9,016 nt of DNA from Clostridiaceae bacterium (GTDB taxonomy: Bacteria > Bacillota > Clostridia > Acetivibrionales > DUMC01), in contig JAAZDH010000080.1 in assembly GCA_012512865.1 (NCBI GenBank), positions 1-9,016 on the forward strand, read 5' to 3'. The notes beneath the pieces were generated by a model. It ran no database searches, was not told where the DNA came from, and saw only the letters and a program-made list of their open reading frames with translations. The stretch's first letter is position 1, and each line of letters starts with the position of its first letter. The position numbers and the translations under genes are program-made. Shown here piece after piece: positions 1-5,170 of the stretch.

Positions 1-2195
1 AATATATACAGGTAGTCACCTTTATCCCAACGTATATATTCAACTTCTGGTGGAGTCGTGTCTGATACGTCCAAAGTAGTGCTGTACAGATCAAGCTTGT
101 TACTGTTAAGCGTTGCATCATATACGTTCTTGATATTTACAATTATTGTTTTCCCTGCCAGGCCTTTGCTGAAGGTCACCGTAAACTTGGTAGCAGCAGT
201 TGTAGGATCAAACGACAATGTCAAGCCATCAATTGCTTTACCTTCTTCATCAAGAACTTCAATGTTGTCCTTTCCAAAAGTAACCGTCTTGGTAAATTCA
301 ACCGTAATCTGGTTTTCTTCGGTTACCTTGATTTCCTTAACTTCCGGTGCAGTCTTGTCTGCTGAAATTGCAATCGTAAAGTCAGCGGTTTCAAACTTGT
401 TGCCCCACAGGTCTTTTATTTCATAACTAGTGCTGGTATTTGTTACGGTTGCCTTGCCAAGTATCCTGAAGGTGGTTTCCCCTTCCGGAATGGGCCTGTC
501 TACATCATCTTCTCCCGTGTAGAACCATGCATATACCTTGCTGTAACTATCGTCATGATCAACCAAATTATTGCCGTCAGCGTCAGAAGTTACCTGTGTT
601 GCAATCCATGCTGTGAAGGTATGGGAGAACATTTCCCTGATGATTCCGCTTACGGGCTTGTTAAATTCAACCTCGACACATTCCTGCTTGGCTGATTTAA
701 TTGTTGCTACAGGAGCGGATGTGTCTTTTACATAGGTATAAGTTAATGACTTAACAATGTTTTCGAATCCTGCATAATCCTTGAACCCCTGGATTGTAAT
801 ATCGTAATCCTTGCCATCAGCCAGCGTTGAGTAAAGGGGTATCTTAACAGCGTCGGTTCCTTCTCCGATTCCACTAACATTTACCGACAATGTTGAAGTC
901 CCGGATTTTACTGTAACAGTACCCTTATCTTTAATGGGTTCATCAAAGTATGCAGTAAATTCCTTCGGCCCAGTTGCCTCGAAGCCAACAACTTGCGGCA
1001 ATGTGGCATCAAAGTACTTGAACTCAAATTCCTGCTTGGAGCCAAGAATCTTATCGCTTATGGTTAATTTTGCATTAGTTTGGTTATTTGGAACCGAATC
1101 CTTTGTAAGGTTCAGCACTGCAACTTTGCCACTTGCGCTTACAGTGTCGATCTTTCCGGTGCTAAGAGTATAATTATCCTTTTTCGCTACCTCGGCATTA
1201 GTGGTTACATCAAGGTTATATTCTACTTTAACCTGGGTCAGGTTGTCGGTAGATACGCTTACAACTCTTAACTGAGCTTCCTTGATGGTAACGTTGATCT
1301 TTGCCTTGAGGTCCGTGTCTGAAACTACACCTTCAATTTCAGTCTTCGGCATTGCTTTTGTGTTGTCTACTGTAGGCCATGCTACATCAAGCATTGCAGT
1401 AGTGCCGTCGCTGTAGAAAGCCTTTACCTGATTAGGCAGGTTCAATGTTTCTCCTACGTTGATTTCAATGTCGTAAAGGGTTTCCAACGATACTATAACG
1501 GCTTCTTCAATTAATCCTGCTGCAATTGCAACAGCCTTCTTTTCTTCGTCGCCCTCAACTATTACATCAATAACTTTCTTGCCTGCGTTGGGTCCTGTCT
1601 TGTATTCTGCGCTGAGTGCAGCGTAAGACATTCCAACTACGTCGCCTCTCAACAGGAACGCTTCATCCATCCTTGAAGCTTCGCTCTTTGAGAAACCAGT
1701 TTTTTCTGCGAATTCTGCTATGGAGAACTTATACTCGAAATCTTCGCCCTGCACATAGCCCAACAATGCAAGAACCATCTTCGCATATTCTCTTCCGAGC
1801 AGGTTGTCCTTCGGTGCAAATTTCCCGTCAGGTCTGCCAGCTACGATATTGTTCTTTACGGCATAAGCTATATATTTTACAGCCCATGCAGCAATTTCGC
1901 CAGCGTCACTGAACTTCTGCTTCAGAAGATTCTCTGCTTCTGCCTGGTCCATTGCCAAGGCTTCATCTTCAAGATTAAATATCCTTAACAGCAATGCCAC
2001 GCCTTCTTCCCTCAGAAGACGATCTTCCAAGGCTGGTTCATATGCTGTTTCGGATTTTCCCTTGAAGAGGCCTAAGTCGTATAATGTTTTTGCCTCATCT
2101 TCATAGTCGGATGCGGCAAATACCGGTACTACTAACATTCCTGCCACTAAAGCTACTGTCATCAGTACCGCTAACAACTTTTTGAGACTCTTCAT
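1..2195 (-). CDS. SLH-domain S-layer/cell-surface protein with Ig-like repeats, 3'-truncated by window edge
   Basis: The frame is open from an ATG at 2195 to the window edge: 731 codons, no stop, C-terminus outside the window. An AAGGAGG-type ribosome site lies about ten bases upstream. Residues 1-27 are a signal peptide: a basic MKSLKK start, a hydrophobic core and a cut after VFA. SLH-like segments follow at roughly 30-75 (LYDLGLFKG), 93-147 (best conserved, GRPDGKFAPKDN then REYAKMVLALLG) and 152-200 (degenerate). SLH domains usually bind pyruvylated cell-wall polymers. Residues about 230-300 resemble a group 4 bacterial Ig-like domain (INVGETLNLP, YSDGTT). From about 308 on there are beta-rich Ig-like units of the SbsA/Big_5 kind, several opening with a P-x-V motif and containing VEVEFNKPV, FTAYFDEPI or ITVEFTKTV. 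Only one cysteine (506) is present. An acidic calcium-loop-like motif lies at 538-549. Inference: structural S-layer or cell-wall-anchored surface protein; a surface enzyme with a catalytic C-terminus cannot be excluded. Confidence 0.93.
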   Translation of the reverse strand, partial: MKSLKKLLAVLMTVALVAGMLVVPVFAASDYEDEAKTLYDLGLFKGKSETAYEPALEDRLLREEGVALLLRIFNLEDEALAMDQAEAENLLKQKFSDAGEIAAWAVKYIAYAVKNNIVAGRPDGKFAPKDNLLGREYAKMVLALLGYVQGEDFEYKFSIAEFAEKTGFSKSEASRMDEAFLLRGDVVGMSYAALSAEYKTGPNAGKKVIDVIVEGDEEKKAVAIAAGLIEEAVIVSLETLYDIEINVGETLNLPNQVKAFYSDGTTAMLDVAWPTVDNTKAMPKTEIEGVVSDTDLKAKINVTIKEAQLRVVSVSTDNLTQVKVEYNLDVTTNAEVAKKDNYTLSTGKIDTVSASGKVAVLNLTKDSVPNNQTNAKLTISDKILGSKQEFEFKYFDATLPQVVGFEATGPKEFTAYFDEPIKDKGTVTVKSGTSTLSVNVSGIGEGTDAVKIPLYSTLADGKDYDITIQGFKDYAGFENIVKSLTYTYVKDTSAPVATIKSAKQECVEVEFNKPVSGIIREMFSHTFTAWIATQVTSDADGNNLVDHDDSYSKVYAWFYTGEDDVDRPIPEGETTFRILGKATVTNTSTSYEIKDLWGNKFETADFTIAISADKTAPEVKEIKVTEENQITVEFTKTVTFGKDNIEVLDEEGKAIDGLTLSFDPTTAATKFTVTFSKGLAGKTIIVNIKNVYDATLNSNKLDLYSTTLDVSDTTPPEVEYIRWDKGDYLYI

Positions 2196-2336
2196 ACTCT
2201 CAAATCCTCCTTGTCTTTTTTTTGGGGAAAAGGTAAACTAATTTGAAAGTCGGGTTACCCCTCTCCCCTCTGCAGCAATAACCCAACTCTTTGGCTATAT
2301 TATCCACCATAGGCGGAACTCGCCCACGGTGAATTC
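2196..2336 (-). ncRNA. Structured 5' leader of the S-layer-type gene (candidate cis-regulatory RNA)
   Basis: About 140 nt lie between the predicted transcription start (near 2336) and the ATG at 2195. As minus-strand RNA it can form an 11-bp hairpin (arms 2321-2331 and 2305-2315, 5-nt loop) and a 9-bp stem (arms 2279-2287 and 2249-2257). The 21-nt loop of the second stem holds a purine run at 2259-2268 that can pair over 10 bp with CCUUUUCCCC at 2224-2233, which would make an H-type pseudoknot ending about a dozen bases before the ribosome site. The five G-U pairs in these helices exist only in minus-strand RNA, the predicted transcript. I do not recognise a known riboswitch family. A 36-codon ATG frame (2310 to 2200) overlaps the leader and its ribosome site but has no convincing ribosome site of its own. 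Confidence 0.55.
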
Positions 2337-2342
2337 AAAGAA

Positions 2343-2371
2343 ATTATATCATTGGGCTTTTTGCTCGTCAA
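2343..2371 (-). promoter_or_regulatory. Sigma-A-type promoter of the S-layer-type gene
   Basis: On the minus strand TTGACG (2366-2371) and TATAAT (2343-2348) are separated by exactly 17 bp. That is one mismatch from the -35 consensus and a perfect -10. The predicted start near 2336 puts the first leader hairpin within a few bases of the RNA 5' end. An AT-rich tract just upstream could act as an UP element. This is the strongest promoter match in the window, as expected for an abundant surface protein. Confidence 0.85.
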
Positions 2372-2661
2372 CAAATAGAGTGCAAGTGTAAAAATATTGT
2401 AACAGAACTGAAATAATCAAAAAACGCATTTCCCCTGGTTCCGTTGAGCTTTTGAAGCATAGGTGAATACAATATATTGTGTGTTAAAGAATAGCCTTGG
2501 GGAATATATTGTGTTTTAAGAATTGTTTTATTGAAAGGATAACTTAATAAATAAATGATTATCAATGAATATATTTATTATTGTTAATTAAGTAAAATTA
2601 AAAATTTATAATTTAAAAAACATATAAATGTAGTATTTTAAAGAGTTTCAAGACACGGTTC
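2372..2661. other. Gene-free AT-rich region upstream of the S-layer promoter
   Basis: About 290 bp lie between the sspF terminator and the S-layer promoter. I see no credible gene. A 65-codon TTG-initiated frame on the minus strand (2368-2565) has no family features. The right half (2540-2650) is almost pure A and T. The left part contains the paired AATATATTGTGT repeat listed separately. The likely role is upstream regulation of the S-layer promoter. Confidence 0.6.
2469..2523. repeat. Direct repeat (AATATATTGTGT core), copies 32 bp apart
   Basis: AATATATTGTGT begins at 2471 and again at 2503, each copy followed by a similar TTAA/GAAT tail, so about 20 bases are nearly identical. The first copy sits in a perfect 12-bp palindrome, ACAATATATTGT (2469-2480). 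The 32-bp period is close to three helical turns, placing both copies on one face of the DNA. They lie about 100-150 bp upstream of the S-layer -35 box. This may be a paired operator; the binding protein is unknown. Confidence 0.5.
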
Positions 2662-2698
2662 AAAGAAGAAAGCCGGTAAATTACCGGCTTTCTTCTTT
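2662..2698 (-). terminator. Rho-independent terminator downstream of the SspF-like gene
   Basis: A perfect inverted repeat has 18-bp arms at 2662-2679 and 2681-2698. The G+C core is GCCGGTAA/TTACCGGC, flanked by A-rich and T-rich arms, so in the RNA the loop would open to about seven bases. It lies about 70 bp past the sspF stop and ahead of the S-layer promoter. The stem ends in a U-rich run on both strands, so it could act in both directions, although only minus-strand genes are seen here. Confidence 0.85.
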
Positions 2699-2766
2699 TT
2701 TCATCCACAATTTACTCCACGATTTACAAAGCAAAGTTGTTATTCCAGCTAAGATTTATTATGCCG

Positions 2767-2940
2767 TTATTTCCCGCTAAAACTTCTTTCTGCCCTTTCT
2801 ATGGCTTTCTTGACTATATTTCCGCAATCCCTGGATGATACGGAGCCCCAACCTTCTGCAGCAACCTTGTTGTATACTCCAAGTTCTTTCGCTATTTCCG
2901 CTTTTAACTCTTCAGACATTAAACTCCTTCGTCTGCCCAC
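2767..2940 (-). CDS. sspF: Small acid-soluble spore protein, alpha/beta type (SspF-like), 57 aa
   Basis: This short GTG-initiated gene encodes 57 residues beginning MGRRRSLMSEELKAEIAKEL. It closely resembles the SspF subgroup of alpha/beta-type SASPs as I remember B. subtilis SspF: the same MGRRR start, MS(D/E)E, a glycine-tyrosine segment, GWG, and (D)xGN(I/M)VK(K/R)AIE near the C-terminus. These proteins coat spore DNA and protect it from UV and chemical damage. The EIAKELG segment contains the E-(I/F)-A type site cut by the germination protease GPR. An AAAGGGGG ribosome site (2948-2955) lies seven bases before the GTG. An internal ATG (2919) has AGGAG only four bases upstream, and starting there would lose the conserved MGRRR, so I keep the GTG. 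There is one cysteine (39). No convincing sigma-G promoter was seen. The gene is followed by its own terminator at 2662-2698 and is probably monocistronic. Confidence 0.9.
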   Translation of the reverse strand: MGRRRSLMSEELKAEIAKELGVYNKVAAEGWGSVSSRDCGNIVKKAIERAERSFSGK

Positions 2941-2991
2941 GGCGAAACCCCCTTTCTTTTACGTTTGCAACGTCAAAACGTGCAATCGTAC

Positions 2992-3018
2992 ATTTATATT
3001 ATTTGCAATAATATAAAT
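2992..3018. repeat. Perfect AT-only inverted repeat between the CBS gene and sspF
   Basis: The 12-bp arms ATTTATATTATT (2992-3003) and AATAATATAAAT (3007-3018) flank TGC. A smaller inverted repeat, ACGTT-TGC-AACGT (2961-2973), lies beside it with the same centre. Both sit in the 102-bp spacer upstream of sspF. The stem contains no G-C pairs, so it is a poor terminator and more plausibly a protein-binding site or promoter-associated element. Confidence 0.5.
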
Positions 3019-3042
3019 TTGATTACCTGAAATATTTTCCAA

Positions 3043-3495
3043 TCACATCTTTTCCGGCTTTGACGGCGTGGAAATTTCAGCTAACAACTCAGATACTTCC
3101 ATGTCAAATCTCCTGTCGGTTGCAATATCTCCTATTGCAAGTATTCCCACCAGCTTGTTGTTGTCAACCACGGGAATTCTTCTTATTTGATTTGATGCCA
3201 TTTTAGCCGCAACTTCTTCTATATCAGCATACTGGTCAACGGTTATTACATTCGTTGTCATCACGTCACTCACGGGCGTAGTTCTTGGATCCTTCCCATG
3301 GGCAATATTTCTTACAACAATATCCCTATCCGTTATAATTCCCACGATGTTATCATTGTCATTGGTATCCACAACGGGAATCGATCCTATGTTATGCTTC
3401 TGCATGATTTGCGCCGCTTCAGCAATTGTTGCACCGGGCAAGACGTAAGCAACATTCTTCGTCATTATATCCTTTACTTTCAACGTTTTATCCAT
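3043..3495 (-). CDS. Two-CBS-domain protein, 150 aa
   Basis: The protein consists almost entirely of a CBS pair (Bateman module). CBS1 is about residues 8-62 (VKDIMTKNV, then IPVVD and GIITDRDI), CBS2 about 76-126 (VSDVMTTNV, RRIPVVD, GILAIGDIA). An acidic tail of about 25 residues follows. CBS pairs usually bind adenosine ligands such as AMP, ATP or SAM. Stand-alone versions resemble B. subtilis YhcV and mycobacterial Hrp1; no partner or output domain is present, so its target is unknown. An ATG at 3504 would add three residues, but GGAGG (3505-3509) abuts it directly. From the ATG at 3495 the spacing is nine bases, so 3495 is preferred. It is cytoplasmic, with no signal or membrane segment. 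A 102-bp spacer without an obvious terminator separates it from sspF, so read-through is possible. Confidence 0.9.
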   Translation of the reverse strand: MDKTLKVKDIMTKNVAYVLPGATIAEAAQIMQKHNIGSIPVVDTNDNDNIVGIITDRDIVVRNIAHGKDPRTTPVSDVMTTNVITVDQYADIEEVAAKMASNQIRRIPVVDNNKLVGILAIGDIATDRRFDMEVSELLAEISTPSKPEKM

Positions 3496-3509
3496 TCCTT
3501 TCATCCTCC

Positions 3510-3805
3510 GTTTTTATTATTTCTTCGTTTGCTGTTTTTTGTTAAGTTTTTTTCCTCTTTGTAGTTTGTCTTGTTTTATGCTTTATTTCCTGCCTTGTTT
3601 CATATGCTTCCATACCTTGCGTCTGCCTTGTTAATTACGTTTTGTGACTTGTTTTCCACTTTGTTTCAGCTTTTTTCATTTTCATGTTTTATCTTGCATC
3701 ACTTTTATTTTTCCTTGATTTTAAAAAAACATTCCACAGTTTTTTAACAGTTTTTTAATAAAACATTTCATAATATTTCATGTCTATTCATGCCCATTTT
3801 GAGCA
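3510..3805. other. Gene-free, strand-skewed region upstream of the CBS gene
   Basis: The plus strand here is strongly T-rich and poor in A, so a minus-strand leader for the CBS gene would be A-rich. CTGCCTTGTT occurs at 3590-3599 and 3623-3632, and looser CTTGTTT-like words recur between 3560 and 3670. An 11-bp unit CAGTTTTTTAA is repeated exactly in tandem at 3737-3758. No gene and no clear promoter were found; the CBS promoter presumably lies in this stretch. Confidence 0.5.
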
Positions 3806-3851
3806 AAAATAAAAGAGTTATGCACAATCGTGTGGATAACTCTTTTATTTT
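3806..3851. terminator. Long hairpin, probable bidirectional terminator, carrying two DnaA boxes
   Basis: The arms at 3806-3821 and 3836-3851 match perfectly over 16 bp. After one G-G mismatch four more pairs follow, leaving an ATCG loop. Reading either strand, the stem ends in a T-rich run (CTCTTTTATTTT), so it can terminate transcription in both directions. It is the first strong terminator-like hairpin after nadC and may end the nad transcript. The inner part holds TTATGCACA (3818-3826) and TTATCCACA (minus strand, 3831-3839). Confidence 0.65.
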
Positions 3852-3954
3852 CATAAGTGCTGAAATCCGCTTGGCAAGAGGTTTACAGCACTTCCCTTAT
3901 GTTTACCGCATATTAGCACGGTTTTTCTGTGGATAATTTTTTGTTTTATCCACA
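3818..3954. promoter_or_regulatory. DnaA-box cluster (four consensus boxes, two inverted pairs)
   Basis: Four matches to TTATNCACA lie within 137 bp: TTATGCACA on plus (3818-3826), TTATCCACA on minus (3831-3839), TTATCCACA on minus (3928-3936) and TTATCCACA on plus (3946-3954). Three are perfect strong boxes. The second pair forms a 10-bp inverted repeat (3927-3936/3946-3955). AT-rich DNA with an 11-bp tandem repeat lies just to the left. No dnaA, dnaN, rpmH or plasmid replication gene is near, so this is more likely a DnaA titration or regulatory cluster than the chromosomal origin. Confidence 0.65.
3855..3893. repeat. Inverted repeat between the two DnaA-box pairs
   Basis: AAGTGCTG (3855-3862) is matched by CAGCACTT (3886-3893). 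Allowing one bulge the stem extends by three pairs (AAA/TTT). It lies four bases from the hairpin at 3806-3851. A further perfect hairpin, GGATGT-CATT-ACATCC, follows at 3955-3970, directly touching the last DnaA box. The function is unknown. Confidence 0.5.
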
Positions 3955-4066
3955 GGATGTCATTACATCCTTATGGCTTGACATTTTAACCAAACTTGTT
4001 GCTTGTCATGTCACCTGCCGCTTTTTTTGCTTTTTTTCGCACACGCCAACAGGGTAGCTATAGGCA

Positions 4067-4104
4067 GGAGTAAAAAGAATAATATGATTAGCATTTTTTA
4101 CTCC
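4067..4104. repeat. Inverted repeat just downstream of nadC, weak terminator candidate
   Basis: GGAGTAAAAA (4067-4076) and TTTTTACTCC (4095-4104) form a 10-bp stem with an 18-nt loop, about 40 bp past the nadC stop. There is no U-run after the stem in the minus direction, so it is not a textbook terminator. It may instead protect the 3' end of the nad mRNA. Confidence 0.4.
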
Positions 4105-4143
4105 CCCCTTTGCATTTTTTTCTTTTATTTTATCTTACTTATT

Positions 4144-5010
4144 TTAATTCCCTTTTATTTTCATGCTTATATCCAATGCCTTCACAGAATGAGTAAGACT
4201 TCCAACTGATATTATATTGACACCTGTAAGGGCAACATCGTATACTTTTTCCAGTGACATATTCCCTGAAGCTTCTATTACGGCTTTTCCCCCGGTTATA
4301 TCCACGGCTTTTTTCATTGTTTCAATGTCCATGTTGTCCAGCATGATAATGTCTGCACCAGCTTCCAGGGCTTCTTTCACTTGTTCCAATGTTTCTGTTT
4401 CCACCTCGATTTTAATGGTATGGGGGATGCTCTTTCTCACCCGTTTGACTGCTTCTTTTATACTTCCTGCAGCTTTTATATGGTTATCTTTTATCAATAC
4501 CCCGTCTGAAAGGGAATACCTGTGGTTGGAGCCTCCTCCCATCCTGACCGCATATTTTTCAAGCATCCTCATTCCAGGCGTGGTTTTTCTTGTGTCGGCT
4601 ACCTGTACGCCGGTACCTTCCACCCTTTTGCAGAATTCCCTTGTCTTGGTGGCAATCCCCGACATTCTCTGGAGGATGTTCAGGGCCGTCCTTTCCCCTT
4701 TCAAAAGCGTTGCCGTATGCCCGGTTATTTCCGCTATTACAGTACCCTTTTGCACATACGAGCCATCCTTTGCCAGCCTTGTGAACAACACTTCGCCGTC
4801 CAGCAGTTCAAATACCCTTGCAGCAACATCAAGGCCTGCTATTACCCCGTCTTCCTTTACAATAAATTCCGCCCTTGCGTTGTTCACTGGGTTTTTTGAA
4901 CCATGCACGGAACCGATTATAAGGTCGGTTGTTATGTCACCATATGGCATGTCCTCTTCCAGGGCGTTTTTTATTATCTTGTCAACAATTAACCAATTTA
5001 GCATTGCCAT
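4144..5010 (-). CDS. nadC: Nicotinate-nucleotide pyrophosphorylase (quinolinate phosphoribosyltransferase)
   Basis: NadC converts quinolinate and PRPP to nicotinate mononucleotide, CO2 and pyrophosphate, the last step of the de novo branch, in the cytoplasm. Family motifs occur in order: EEDMPYGDIT near the N-terminus, ERTALNILQRMSG, DTRKTTPG with the PRPP/quinolinate-binding Arg-Lys, KYAVRMGGGSNHR, LIKDNH, IEVET and IMLDN, then the C-terminal GSLTHS. The length of about 288 aa is normal. The start is uncertain: GTG at 5019, ATG at 5010 and ATG at 5004 are in frame and none has a good ribosome site. I placed it at the first ATG; family N-termini would also fit 5004. It is the third gene of the nad cluster, 160 bp after nadB, a wide gap filled with short repeats. 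A 361-codon frame on the opposite strand is a shadow of this gene. Confidence 0.95.
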   Translation of the reverse strand: MAMLNWLIVDKIIKNALEEDMPYGDITTDLIIGSVHGSKNPVNNARAEFIVKEDGVIAGLDVAARVFELLDGEVLFTRLAKDGSYVQKGTVIAEITGHTATLLKGERTALNILQRMSGIATKTREFCKRVEGTGVQVADTRKTTPGMRMLEKYAVRMGGGSNHRYSLSDGVLIKDNHIKAAGSIKEAVKRVRKSIPHTIKIEVETETLEQVKEALEAGADIIMLDNMDIETMKKAVDITGGKAVIEASGNMSLEKVYDVALTGVNIISVGSLTHSVKALDISMKIKGN

Positions 5011-5040
5011 TTTTCTCACTTCATCTTTCTTACAATTCTT

Positions 5041-5165
5041 TCATTTGCCGGTCATTTGCCAGTCCTCATCCGCCATCGTGTATTATTTAACTTCTTTTAT
5101 CCATCAATCATTTACTATTATTTATCATTTATCATTGTTTATTTGTCATCTATCGCCACTTATCA
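5041..5165. repeat. Short repeats in the nadB-nadC gap
   Basis: TCATTTGCCGG (5041-5051) is followed directly by TCATTTGCCAG (5052-5062), an 11-bp tandem repeat. Between about 5095 and 5165, words such as TTTATCA/TCATT recur with a period near seven; on the minus strand this reads as degenerate ATGATAA units. A weak promoter-like pair on the minus strand (TTGATG, 16 bp, TAATAC) overlaps the left part. No gene fits in the gap. Confidence 0.45.
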
Positions 5166-5170
5166 TTCCA

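Noticed and set aside
58..426. Plus-strand frame of 122 codons at the left edge
   Set aside because: It is antisense to the continuous 731-codon surface-protein frame, which has a signal peptide, ribosome site and promoter.
2200..2310. A 36-codon upstream ORF in the S-layer leader
   Set aside because: There is no properly spaced ribosome site and the frame lies across predicted helices; it is noted only within the leader entry.
2368..2565. Minus-strand frame of 65 codons overlapping the S-layer promoter
   Set aside because: It starts at TTG, lacks a ribosome site, shows no domain or membrane pattern, and overlaps the -35 region.
2801..3016. Plus-strand frame of 71 codons over sspF
   Set aside because: It is the shadow of the SspF-like gene on the other strand, which matches a known family over its full length.
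3818..3954. Calling the DnaA-box cluster the chromosomal replication origin
   Set aside because: No dnaA, dnaN, rpmH or gyr genes are in the window, and the nad and agrB neighbours are not a typical oriC context; boxes alone do not prove an origin.
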